A stretch of DNA of 46,065 bases from Phaeoceros laevis. Lineage: Eukaryota; Anthocerotophyta; Anthocerotopsida; Notothyladales. The notes beneath the pieces were generated by a model. The model saw nothing but the letters and a program-made list of their open reading frames with translations, searched no databases and had not been told where the DNA came from. The position numbers and the translations under genes were made by a program. Location of the stretch: contig JBNGIQ010009290.1 of assembly GCA_049999765.1 (NCBI GenBank), positions 1-46,065 of the forward strand, given 5' to 3'. The stretch's first letter is position 1, and each line of letters opens with the position of its first letter. This document shows positions 20,388 to 32,063 of this stretch, one piece after another.

Positions 20388-23300
20388 ATGGGGGCGCCCT
20401 TCGAATCTGGTCTCACCTACACGAAGAATTTCGAGGTGCAGCCGGCGCTGCACTTGTTCTACACGGGGGGCCCTGCCAAGCTTTTCCCCAGTGGAGAGTG
20501 TGTGGCCTGTGCCTGCAATGACGAGATAAAGGTGGTGGCTCTCAGCAATGGGTCAGTAAAAACAACTCTGCCGGGAGACACTGAGGATATTTCTGCTTTG
20601 GCCATCAGCCCCGACGGCCAATCATTATTCGCTGCAAGTCGAAGTCTTTCGATCAAGCACTGGAATGTGCCGTCAGCGTCGGCTGTCCGAACCTGGAAGG
20701 TTGGTTGAGTGCAATTCACTGGGAGAGTAGCAAATCTTGCCTATGGATTTTTCTGTCTGAGCCTGAATTCTGGAATTCTGACAGGCGCACGAGGGTCCCG
20801 TTGCCGATATGGCATTGGATTCGTCCGGAGGACTGCTTGCAACCGCAAGCGTGGACAGAGCGGTTTTTGTGTGGGATGTGGATGGGGGATATTGTACACA
20901 TGCTTTTCGGGGCCACACAGGAATAGTGACGGCCGTCCTGTTCCATCCCAACACACATCGGTTACAAGTAAGGTTCTGCTTATCATCCCCTCCTTGTCTT
21001 TCGGAGCCCGAGAGCTATATCCTAACAATTGTTGATTTGTCTTAATTTTCCGCAAAAGCTTTTCTCAGCAAGTGACGATGCGACTGTAAGGGTGTGGGAC
21101 TTGGTTACAAAACGGTGTGTGGCTGTCCTTAAGAAGCACTTTTCTACTGTCACCAGCCTGGCCGTATCCACGAATGGATGGGCCCTTCTCAGTGCTGGCA
21201 GAGACAAGGCAAGTACTACAGATATTGTTCTTCCATTAGTGTGGGTTTAGCATCGGTGCTTGAAGGTGCAACATCTTGTCCTCTTTGTGCTTTTGTTCCC
21301 AAGCTATGACGAGGCAAATGTGGAAATGGTAGTGGTTTGGATACACAGGGGTGTTAGTTTAATGGGCAATGCATTGGTGCTCATGACTTATCTAATTTTT
21401 GGTCCTGATCTCGCTCTGTATGGACACTTCGAGTTCCAGGTGGTGAATGTATGGGACTTGAGAGACAACAGCTTGCAGTCAACGGTTCCAGTGTATGAAT
21501 CCTTGGAGAGCATCTGCGTAATTCCTGACAACAGTGGCCTACCAGGCAGTTCCGTCCCTCGTGAACAGGTCAAAAAGAGTGGTTCAGCTCCTGTCAGATT
21601 TTTGACAGCAGGAGAGCGTGGCGTGATACGAATATGGAAATCTGATGGGTAGATGTTCTGCCTGCATTAGATTTTGTTCTGGCCTCTGCTCATGATTTGC
21701 TGGTCAACTGAAATGTCAAGTGCAGTACTACACTGGGGAGTGACTGACATGTGGACATCGGCTTTTGATTCTCTTATGCAGAGCTGTGTGCCTATATGAA
21801 GAAAAGCACTCGAAGCCAGTCAGCAGACCTGAGAAAGAAGACTCTAGAGACAGCTATGTCAGCGCTACTCTCCTGCCTGGTCAAAAGGGAGTTATGATTG
21901 TTACTGCCGACCAGCGTCTCTTGTTCTATGAGTCTGCCCCGACTGATGACGGATCAGCACAATTGAAGCTGACCAAGAGACTGATTGGACGTCAAGATGA
22001 GGTCATTGACTTGAAGTTTGTCGGGCAGGAAGAGAACATGCTCGCTGTAGCCACTAATATTGAACAGGTGAAACCTCGGTACCAAGCTGCCTCATTTAGC
22101 ATGGGGAATATGATCATTACGTGTCCCTGTGATCTGTGTGAACTGTTTTACCTCCTTTGTTCTCAAAACACTGTGCTGCGGTGTTTCTTGCAGGTTAGAC
22201 TGTATGACGTGGCAACTATGACTTGCCTGCGAGAGTTGGATGGGCACACTGACATCGTATTGTCTCTCGATTCTGCTGTGTCTTCAGCTGGCACAGCATT
22301 TCTGGCATCAGCTGGTAAAGATCACACAGTAAGTTTACATGTTTGTAAACATCGTACTGTGTATCTACAGTGTTTGTAAATGCGTTGTGCCTAAATTTCA
22401 ACTCCCCATATGTTTGTGTTCTTGTTGCAGAAGTTCACGAACTTTTTGTCCATTGTTGCAGCTGAGGATTTGGAATGTGGAGACTGGATCCTGTATTGCT
22501 GTTGCAACTGGGCATATGGCTGCTGTTGGAGCAGTAGCTTTTGCAAAGAAGACTCTTAACTTTGTCGTTACGGGAAGCAGGTAGTCACTGAAGTCTTAGT
22601 ATTTGATCAGGTTTAAGCAAAAGTCACGGAATTTTATATTGTGTTGTAACTGTGTAAAAAGTTGAACTTAATATCTTGATTTCAGTGATAATACAGTCAA
22701 AGTGTGGAACCTTGAAGGAGTTTTGGATGCGGCAAGCACAGAGACTCCATCGAAGCTCTCCACAAAGGCAGTAGTTGCTGCACATGAAAAGGATATCAAC
22801 TCCATTGCTGTTTCTCCGAATGACGCACTTCTTTGCACTGGATCGCAGGTCGTTTCCTGGAATAGCCGTATTTTGGTTTCCAATGTGGTCAGCAGGTGTT
22901 TGTCCTGTTGAAGTTTGTAGTATCAGCGTAGATGGTTGTTCTCTGTAGGAGGTAATGGGTCGGATCCTCACCTGGAACCTTCTACCATCTTATAGGAGCT
23001 TCGCGTTCATTGCGCAGGATCGTACAGCCTGTATCTGGAAACTACCCTCTTTGGCACGTCTAACCACCTTGCGTGGCCATAAACGAGGAGTGTGGTCTGT
23101 TGAATTTTCCCCAGTGGATCAGGCTGTCTTGACAGCATCAGCAGATAAAACAATCCGTATTTGGGCTATTACAGATGGTTCTTGTTTGAGAACGTTCGAA
23201 GGCCATACAGCGAGTGTATTGAGGGCAATGTTCATCTCGCGTGGAACTCAAGTTGTTTCTGCAGGTGAATCAATGGATGTGTTGCTTGCTTGTTGCAAGT

Positions 23301-25061
23301 CAGATTAGCTCCGCTGGTATGATCAAATTAACACCCTTGACGTTACCTGTGAATGCACAGGTGCTGATGGAATTTTAAAGTTGTGGACAGTGAAAACTAG
23401 TGAGTGTATCAACACCTTTGATCACCATGAGGACAAGGTAAAATGTGACTGTCAGGTGAGGTTGCAATGCGTAGGCTCTTTGAATATCCATGCAGGGGTT
23501 GATGTGCTTTTTGGTCTGGTAGGTTTGGGCTCTGGACGTTAGCAAGACAAAAAGTCTGGCAACTGGTGGCAGTGACTCCGTTGTCAATATCTGGAGAGAC
23601 TGCACCAAAAAGGATGAAGAGGAAGCTGCCCAGAAGGAGGTATAGTTTTTTAAAGGACGCTGAGGGCGTTGTGCAGATATGGTCATGAAACCTCCAAGCT
23701 GCCGAGTCTAACTGCTCGTTTTTGGCATCAGGCTGAGGAAGTCTTGAAAGGTCAGGACCTGGTGAATGCTCTTTCCGAAACAGACTATGTAAAGGCCGTT
23801 CAGCTGGCATTTGAGCTGAAGCGACCAATGAAGCTCCTCGAAGTGTTTAAAGAGATGTTCAGGTCTGTATTGAGTTTATGTTGGGTGCGATTCCAATTAG
23901 ACTCAGGGCTGTGCACCCACAGGAGCAGAATGTAGAGGGACGATTTTTCACTAGTTTAAGCTTACATTTAGGATCCGTTCGTTGGTGTCTTTGTAGTAAG
24001 AGGGAAGCCAACGATGAAGTGCTAAGAGTACTGAAAGGACTAGGAAAGGAACACTTCCGGTTGCTACTAGAGTACGCTAGGGAGTGGAACACCAAATCAA
24101 AATTTTGCCATATTGCTCAACGGTTGATCAACACTGTTCTGAGTCTCACTCCGGCAGCAGAGATTATTGAGGTAAGCCCACTGTTACGGATTCGAAATAA
24201 GCAGTTGCAACTTCTTTGGTTCTATCCAGAGATCAGTCTAATATTCTGCCCCCTTGTTTGACCGGTTAGCAGTTGCCTGGTTTGCGGGAGTTGCTGGAGG
24301 GAATTCTACCCTACACTCAGAGGCACTTCAGCAGAATAGACAGACTTGCAAGAAGCACATTCTTGCTTGACTACACGTTGTCTACCATGTCTGTGCTGAC
24401 CCCGCCAGAGGGCCTGTCAACAGAGGTTAAAGAGAGAGCAACTCCTAACAAGGGCTTTGCTCAAGAAATAGAATCAGAGGTCTGGCGGTCTGGAACTGTC
24501 CTTGGTGGGGGAAAGTTGGCGAAGCAGAATGTACAATCTGAGGCTGGTGAACACAATGAAGAGCAGAATGACGTTGACATGGCTGCCGAGGTAATGCCAC
24601 CAGTGGATGAGGAAGTGGAGGCCAAGGAAGGAAAGCAAGATTTGCTAAAGGAAAGGGTGCTCAGTATCGGTGAAGGGGCCCATAAGAAGGGAAAATCAGC
24701 GACGAAGTCCAAAAGGAAATCGCAGAGTGAGGATATGGATGTGGACCTCGCTAATGTGGTTTCTCCTATTAGGGTGCCTGAAGGTGTGATCCCGGAAGCT
24801 GGTCCTGAGAAAGTGAAGGGACAATCGACAAAGAAGAAGGCTGCAAGAAAACTCCTGAAGCAGTCCAATGTGGATGAGGACCTAGTAAATGAGGATGGCA
24901 ATGGAACTGGTGGTGGCACTGGAGCTGGATCTATCAGGAAAGCAAAAACAAAGAGGAACATTTCGGGAGGAGAGTTTGAGGAAGGTGAACAACACACTCC
25001 ACTACCAAGACCCAAGAAGAAGAAGAACAGGCTTAGCCTACCCGACCCCATCACTGTGTAA
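20388..25061 (+). CDS. TOZ: TOZ/UTP13 (TBL3) WD40 protein of the small-subunit processome
   Basis: UTP13 is a UTP-B component of the nucleolar SSU processome needed for 18S rRNA maturation; the Arabidopsis homologue TORMOZ is needed for embryo division. Exons: 20388-20699, 20785-20967, 21059-21208, 21440-21648, 21782-22067, 22194-22328, 22462-22580, 22686-22848, 23018-23264, 23361-23437, 23523-23639, 23732-23862, 23997-24171 and 24273-25061. They join in frame to 1030 residues. WD40 repeats fill about 50-665 (VFVWDVDGGYCTHAFRGHTG, ATVRVWDLV, GVIRIWKSDG, KTIRIWAITDGSCLRTFEGH). The Utp13 C-terminal domain is about 667-815 (LAFELKRPMKLLEVF, LLLEYAREWNTKSKFCHIAQ, RHFSRIDRLARSTFLLDYTL). A low-complexity acidic/basic tail of about 200 residues with Lys-rich nuclear-signal-like clusters makes it longer than the Arabidopsis protein (about 876). 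The intron after 21208 has a GC donor. Confidence 0.95.
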
Positions 25062-26380
25062 ATAGGTACTTACTGCTATTCCTTACTGCTGAATTGGGGT
25101 GGTGATAGAGACACCGCGATTTGCAAGGAGTGGAATCTGGTGAGCGTTCGGACTATAGTAACTGAAGTATTTTTTGCTAACTTTCTTGGCAGTCTGGTCA
25201 AGAGTTGTATTCATGTGAAGCCTACAAGTACCTGAAGAGGCTTCGTCTCGCCGGAACGGCAAGCCTGTTACTGCACCGTCAGATGCGTGCCTGAGTTTTC
25301 GCTTGTTTAACCAGGTGCAAGCAGTTATGGCAGATGGGTACCGGTTCTCAGGTGCAAGTTGCCGTGTGCATTTTAGTTCATGAGTTCGAAGAGTATTGGT
25401 CTGGCCTCCCACAGTGCATTGGTACCAAACATGTGATTGTTGCGCCGAATTGGACATGTCAGCTCAGGATTCAGCTGCAAGAGGTACCAACATGAAAGAC
25501 AATTAGCTGTGGATGGGAAGGATAAGTTTTTCTGCAGGAGAATTGGAGTACCACCTGGAATCACCTCGGAATATGGACAGTTTGGGCACTCTAGGCGCAG
25601 GGAAGATATACAATTTTGGCAATGGTGTTGGTGAGCCTGTATATTATTTGTCTTTTGAGAAAAGACACGGCTAGTCTGTAGATGTTGTTTGGGTAGAGCG
25701 ATAATGAGAGATAACGGATGGTAGATCTTGGAAGCAATCACACAATCACACAGGGAGAGCCCACTCAATCTCACCAAATTGACGAAGTTGCAGGCTATCA
25801 AATGTCTGCCAAGTTAATTATCAGGTACCGATCTGATGAGTGCAACAGTTGGACCCGGATCTGGGACAAAGTATAATAGTGTTATATCTGGTGACATTCT
25901 TGTGGCAGCCGTCATCGGGGACCGCGACAATCAAGCACCAGAATTGAATGCACGACTCGGTGGTTAGCGTATTATATGAGAGGAATAGTCGTGGGGGCGC
26001 TGCAAGTGGTATAACTTCGAACCTCGCGACCCACGATTTGTCGTATTTTAATTTTCTCCGGCCTGGATGCCAGCCAGGCTGCCCGGCTGGCGCTGGCGCT
26101 CGCTGGCCACGTCTAGCCGCCTCAGCCGGAGCAGGGAAGTTACTACGCTACCCTCCTTTTGTTTCGGAAAGTAAAAATTGCTCACCTGCCGGTGGTCCTG
26201 GACTCCAGGCCATGTGCGCCCACTTTTGCTCTCAGCGGGCAGCGGGCAGCTGGTACTTTTATTCTTGAGCACGAATGCCATAGCATGGGCATGGCATGCC
26301 TAGAGAGAACATGAGGATGAGTCAGGATGACTGTGGACGACCGCGATTTTGGGGGAAAGATCAACTCAGAGTCTTCTGCG

Positions 26381-26436
26381 GAGCCACAACTTAGGTTTCC
26401 TTCCCCAGGCAGACTGCCTGCCCAAAGTTGTGGCTC
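26381..26436. repeat. Hairpin with 12-bp perfect stem
   Basis: GAGCCACAACTT (26381-26392) is the exact reverse complement of 26425-26436. The loop contains a second palindrome, CAGGCAGACTGCCTG (26406-26420). The structure is compact enough for a stem-loop RNA, but the arms between the two stems pair poorly. Confidence 0.55.
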
Positions 26437-27315
26437 TCAGCCAGCTCGCCACGTGGTGAAGGCGGCCACTGTTTTTTCTAACCTGCCGAACAAAACAAAA
26501 TTCTCAAAAATTATAGAAACGCAATCTCCCATAACCGGACAACGCATGTAGGACCAGTGTTCCGGACACGACAGAGTCGGAAAATGCGACACATGTGTAT
26601 GGGGTCCATATCGGATACTTTGTGCACTTCATACTAAGTTAGTGCCTGGGTTCAAGGTTTGGAAACGCTGGAAACCACTTCTAACGATTTGTGAGCTCCG
26701 CAAACAACTTATGTAGATAGGATTAGCCAAACCACTCGGGCTTCTTCCAACAAGAGCAAGAAGAAAAAGCTTCAATGGAAGTGGCATCATCCAGAGACAA
26801 GAGTCCAACCTAGACTGGAGAGCAATATGATATATGAGTGCGTTATCCTTATCCGTCCGTGCTGTCAGGAAGGAGACAGTTTTGAATGAGTGGTAAAACT
26901 GGAGGGGCTGTAAAAGGACTCCTGGCTGGGTGGGGAATGGGATCATGCAGGTGCCGCCCCACCCTCCGACCGGCCGCATTGAATTTCGTTGTCTGCATTT
27001 GAATATCCCGGCGACCGGTCGTAAGGGGCGTAGTGCGCAGCCATGATGCATGGCGCATTAGAGTGCATGATGGCACATGCCATCCAGTCCCGGTCACCCG
27101 GTTGCACTCTCCTTATTTATTGCCGGCAGTTCACTCCGGGGTAGGTGAGTACTGTTAGATTTCGTCCGCATTCCCATGTGAGTGTCGGATCAGGGGCCAT
27201 GCATAATCCGTTCGGAGATTTCAGAACTTCCTTAGGGCGCCACGTTGCGCTCAGACTAGAAGCCAGCAGTAGCTAACCCGCGGCACGCGGCACCTGTGGC
27301 GCGCCGTAAGGCGGG

Positions 27316-27351
27316 CGGTGAATCGCGCGGTAAATCGCGCGGTGAATCTCG
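27316..27351. repeat. Three tandem 12-bp CGGTGAATCGCG units
   Basis: CGGTGAATCGCG, CGGTAAATCGCG and CGGTGAATCTCG lie head to tail. It is a short G/C-rich direct repeat that could be a cluster of protein-binding sites, with no gene called nearby. Confidence 0.65.
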
Positions 27352-28477
27352 CGGCCCCAACAGTAGGCGCGGCCGTGGGGATAAGTAGGACATGTCACCT
27401 ACTAGTACGTGACATGGCCGGTTAAGCCGCTAACCTTGGCCGCGACATAAATCCCCGGCCATGAATGGATGAATCAGCAACATTCCATAGCTCTGGCAGT
27501 TGGCGGGCGGCGCTGCCCAGCTGCTCACTTCCCTGCCCCTGACGTCATGCGAATCCATCCGCCTCTAGCGCCCATGCACGCACAGCAAGAAATCTCGATG
27601 TTTTGCTTGTCCGTGTTTATCTTAGGTAAGTGAAAGCAGGCAGGCTATGGCGGGGTTGCTTAGAACTGCGTGTGAGTAGACTACCTTCGCGAGATGCTGT
27701 GCCATCCGATGCAGGCCAGGTGGTGTTGGTGCAATGCAACGGGGTGGTGATTCTGTTAGGGCTGGCTCCCTCTGCGTGCCCGTACTTTCAGATCGTCTGT
27801 GGATAACATGTCAATCAGGCTGCTGCAGTGGATAAAGCATATGCAGCACCTCAGCAGTTCCGTTATCAGATTCATCCCCAAGGCTTGACGTCTTCGGACT
27901 CTCAAGGCGCGACTAGGACATTCAACCTCGATTTACCTCACTCAAGTGACTATCTTAATATCTGTGGCTGGTCAGGGGGTCATCTACATATCCTCCTTCA
28001 CAGAATTGTGAAAGTTTTGCGTGTAGGAGTAGCCTCGATTGAGGAATATTTTTAGCGTAGCCAGAGAGGTACAAGGATTGTGCACGTACTCTCGTCGATC
28101 AGACATGGTGGTGGCAGACTGCCTGGCTGGCTGGCGCCGTTCTGCCGTTCTTTCACTCCCGGCACAGCGGGGACGGGACGGACAGTAGTCTCTGCTTACA
28201 GTGCAGTCAACATGGTCAAGGAAGGCAGGAAGGAGGGGGACAACACAGATTTGAACATCTGGGCAACTTGGTACAACATTCGTTCTTGCGTTCGCTGCAC
28301 ACTAGCGTGGGTTGGTTGATTGTACATTAAATTCCTGCACACAGGCAAAGCCTCTCACACTTGTGTTGAGCGGCGTTCAAACTTGTAGACAAGCAAAGAA
28401 AGAAACCAAGCGTTCCCACGCCATTGCAAATGCTGCCGGTGCAATGGGCAGCACTATTTTCTGCTCACAAAGTCTGA

Positions 28478-28509
28478 AGCCAAAGCCACGCCAAGCCGTG
28501 GCTTTGGCT
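28478..28509. repeat. Perfect 13-bp hairpin with a 6-nt loop
   Basis: AGCCAAAGCCACG (28478-28490) pairs exactly with 28497-28509, leaving the loop CCAAGC. Confidence 0.65.
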
Positions 28510-29335
28510 CATAATGCACAACAAAAACCACTACATGTCATGTAGCCAAGCAAACACGGGAGATTTCAATGCTATGCACTGTCGTGCTTCTGGCTGGGTC
28601 TCTGCTGAGAGAGTCAAGCCAGCTGGATCTCAACAACATTCGTACACATGTAAAACACTAAACAGGTGAGAAAAAGACTATCATGTGCCTGCGCACAGCA
28701 GCTACAGCTGAGAACCTGTGTTCTGTCTGCAAATCTTCAAGAGACAGCTGATCTCCTAAGAAAATGTGGATCCAGCTGAGTGTTCGTTCACTCCCACTCC
28801 AAAAGCTTACTGGCACACATACTTGACCAAGCAGCAGCAGCAGCTTCCTTCCTCTCTCTCGTGAATGGGAGCTAGGCTAGGTAGATTCCAGATCGACCAT
28901 GTGACACATTTTCAGCTCATGTGAGACACGGTTGTTTGTTCACGCATCTGCCAATAAGACAGCCATTAGACCTCGCCCGTGATAGAATCACAATCAACCA
29001 CAGCCCATTTTGCTAATCCACCTACTCAATTCAGGCACAACCGGATGGGGCAGGGATCAGTGCACTGCTCACCACAGCACAACAAACAGCACACGAAACA
29101 CAGCTCAACCAAATAGCATGCTCCTTACTTACCCAACTTACGACAAACAAATAAACAATGACAGCAAAGGAATTTGCATTCAAAGAAGCGTTCACTTGAA
29201 TAAGATACATTACACAAAATTAGGAAAAAAAAATCAGATACAAGTTCCAAGCCAATTCTTGCAAAATCTACAACAAAGGACTGCCTAGAGAGCTGTTGGC
29301 GTCATCCCCTGCTAATTCAGGGCAGCTACTGTACA

Positions 29336-32063
29336 TCACATGGTCAACCCTACTTTGAACAGACTATCCGATTCAATGTAACTTCCACTATCTGCATCCC
29401 GACTGCTTCCACCAGGTTGTTGCTGCGGATCTAACAACTCATCAGAATGCTCTTCGACCTTATTCTGTAGTTGTTTGCTGTTTGGGTTGCCCAGAAGCCC
29501 TTTACGATACAGGTTATCTAATTGGTGGAAGTAAGGACAAGTCTTTGCATTCTCTGGACGCTTCTTATTGCTCTCCTTTGTCTTCCTAAAGTACTTGTTA
29601 ATGTTTTCCCACTTCTCTTTACACCTCTTGGAACTACGACTGTACCCCATACATGTCATCCCTGCCGAAATTTCATCCCAAAGAGGACCCTTTGGACCAG
29701 CTTCCTGAAACTTTGACTCCAGACCACTACGAAGACGAATAAGATGAAGTACCTCAGGTTTCGGCCACCTCTTGCTGTTAGGATCAAAGCTCTTCTCATC
29801 TTGCGCATGCTGCTGCTGCTGTGCCTGCTGCGGCGCTTGCTGCTGCTGCTGCTGATGTTGCTCGTCTGCCACAGGCTCGGGGACAGCCGCCATGCTGATG
29901 ATGGGTACAGGTGGGGCCAACTGAGGAAGCTGAGGAAGGTTGAAGGTCTGGCCGGTGACCTTCTGCAGATATGCAACCAACGCTGCATCTCTGGTGGCAG
30001 ACATGGCATGCTCCTGTGACCTCAGCTCAAACTCCCTGGCTTGTCGGGCCATCTCCTGCCTCCTCCATGCATCTTCCCTGAGCAACCTCTCCTGCTCTCT
30101 TCTTTCCAAGGCCTCCAGAAACTTCCTCTGCATTGCCTCCTGCTTGTCCATCAGCTTCTTCACCAGATTCTCAAAAAAGGACACACTCCTGGGACTCCCC
30201 GGTTTCCAGTCCTTCCTCTTCCTCTTTTTTTTGTTGTCATGGTCCTCGCCGTCTCCTCCTGGCTCATCGTAGTCTTCGTCAGAATCATCAGTGAGATTGA
30301 CACCGCTGCTGTTCTCTGTATGCCTCTGTGCAGAAACAAGGCCCTCAACTGCTCCAGCCAGGCCCACACCACCTCCCACAGTAGTCACACTACCTGGGCC
30401 CCCGGTCAATAAAAGCGGTTCCGGTGGCACATTGTGGTTCACACTGGCTACTGCTACACCACCACCTGCACCTCCGATCCCCCCGGGAGTACCTCCGCCA
30501 CCACCTCCACCCTGCCCACTTCCGCCATACAGCGCCTCCAGCTGGCTGAAAAATCGATAACTCTTACCATCTTGCCTACCAGCTCTGCCATCCTTGGTCT
30601 TCTTGTAGTACTTGTGCACATTCTCGAATTTTTCCTTGCACTTCTTGGAACTCCTGTGGTAGCCAAGCTCTGCCAGCTTCCTGCAAGCGTAGCCGCAACA
30701 GAGGAAAAATCAGCACAGAGGTCGCAAGCATGCGCAAAACCGACTTCTTGACGCAGACGCAAACATCGCTTCAGCCCCAGCACAGGCACAGGCAGCGCAG
30801 GGGCTGGTTCCATCTGCCCACCTCTTTCCCTCATTCCAGATGAGGTACAGAACCAGGGTGGGCGAGACCCACAGACGACAGGTACCCATCTAGGCATCGC
30901 GACAACCGGCGAACAGACGACTGGATCAAGCATCGGAAAATAGAGGGCAAACTGGCAGATGGAAGCACAGGCGAGGCTGTTTGAACCAAAGATGCATGAA
31001 ACAGGCAAGCTGCAGGGGGGGTGAGGTGGGGGTAGGANNNNNNNNNNNNNNNNNNNNNNNNNNNNNNNNNNNNNNNNNNNNNNNNNNNNNNNNNNNNNNN
31101 NNNNNNNNNNNNNNNNNNNNNNNNNNNNNNNNNNNNNGGAAACCGCAGCTTACCTCAAAGAAAGTGACGCAGGGCAAGAAAATCCGGGGGAAGGGGTGGA
31201 AGGAAGCGGCGAGTCTGTCCGAGCAGACATGAAACCCAATTCTACCACACCGCGGCCCTAGCACACCAGCAGGAAGGACTCTGACAGAAAAGGAAAACTT
31301 TGGACTTGCAGCGGTGGAATTGTGTCTGGCACTCAATTCCCACAGCGGCTTGGCTTGGCTCGGCTCGGCTTGCCTGCCCTAAGGAGGAGGCGGGGCTCCA
31401 TCCAACTCCACTCCACACAAAAGAAAACCNNNNNNNNNNNNNNNNNNNNNNNNNNNNNNNNNNNNNNNNNNNNNNNNNNNNNNNNNNNNNNNNNNNNNNN
31501 NNNNNNNNNNNNNNNNNNNNNNNNNNNNNGCCCTGCACCAGCTGCTTGAAGCCTGTGGGGGAGGGACGGGAGGCGATGGGAGAAGGCTCTTCGGGGGAGT
31601 CGGGACCGGCAAGGCCCAACTGCTGGACCATCTGTTGCTGCTGCGACTGCTGCACCTGCTGCTGCACCTGCTGATGTTGCTGCTGCTGCTGCTGGGCCTG
31701 GTTGTGTTGTTGCTGCTGCGGATGCTGAGCCTGGTGGTGCGACGGTGGCACCTGCTGCTGCTGTTGGTGCTGAGGCGCCTGAGGGGGCTGCGCCGGGTGA
31801 CCCTGCTGGTGCTGCGGGTGGTGGTGAGGGTGATGTTGCTGCTGCTGCTGGGCTTGCTGAACCTGTTGTTGCTGCTGCTGTTGCTGTTGTTGCTGCGCAA
31901 CTTGCTGCTGCGCCAGATGGTGGTGCTGCGCATGTTGGTGGTGCGAGTGCGGCGTAGGGGACGCCAAGCTCATCTCGTGCGAAAGACCAAACATGTGCGC
32001 GGGCGGCCCCCTTCCGACGACGTAGGCTGGCACCTCCGGCACCCCATACTGTCCCGTCTGCAT
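29336..32063 (-). CDS. GT-2-type trihelix transcription factor (two trihelix domains, interrupted by gaps)
   Basis: GT-2/GTL1-type factors bind GT elements in promoters with two trihelix domains. The first coding segment, 32063 down to 31530, begins MQTGQYGVPE and is dominated by Gln/His tracts. It then runs into a 100-N gap. The last exon, 30680 to 29336, starts at an AG acceptor with the second half of trihelix 1 (LAELGYHRSSKKCKEKFENV), so the first half must lie in the gap at 31430-31529. The last exon then has a Gly-rich linker, an acidic patch, a Lys/Arg nuclear-signal-like cluster, and the central helix typical of GT-2 factors (about 29990-30180; FLEALERREQERLLREDAWR). A complete trihelix 2 follows (about 29520-29785; RWPKPEVLHLIRLRSGLE, SKRCKEKWENINKYFRKTKE). 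The intron contains a second gap. Total length is unknown. Confidence 0.9.
31038..31137. other. Assembly gap (100 N) in the trihelix intron
   Basis: Exactly 100 N, a conventional placeholder for unknown length. The flanks look intronic. Confidence 0.95.
31430..31529. other. Assembly gap (100 N) hiding the start of trihelix domain 1
   Basis: Exactly 100 N. Coding sequence enters from the right (ending in GFKQLVQG) and the left flank no longer reads as protein. The missing half of trihelix domain 1 and the exon's donor site should therefore be here. Confidence 0.95.
31616..31935. repeat. CAG/CTG-rich low-complexity tract coding for poly-Gln/His
   Basis: A dense imperfect CTG/TTG repeat on the plus strand, read as Gln with interspersed His and Pro on the coding minus strand in the first exon of the trihelix gene. 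The longest pure Gln run lies near 31862-31895. Confidence 0.85.

Larger units (their letters stand above)
25062..29335. other. 4.3-kb stretch with no recognised gene
   Basis: The left end is probably the TOZ 3' untranslated region. The right end (about 28600-29335) is AT-richer and probably the 3' untranslated region of the minus-strand trihelix gene. Between them are scattered short open frames with no recognisable domain, two perfect hairpins (26381-26436 and 28478-28509) and a triple 12-bp repeat (27316-27351). A non-coding transcript is possible but not shown by the sequence. Confidence 0.4.

Noticed and set aside
24461-25054. Minus-strand Ser/Phe-rich 197-codon frame
   Set aside because: It is antisense to the Lys/Glu-rich TOZ tail; AAG/GAG repeats give open antisense frames.
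26640-26660. Possible tRNA T-loop (GGTTCAAGG)
   Set aside because: No acceptor or anticodon stem can be paired around it; no tRNA gene was found in the window.
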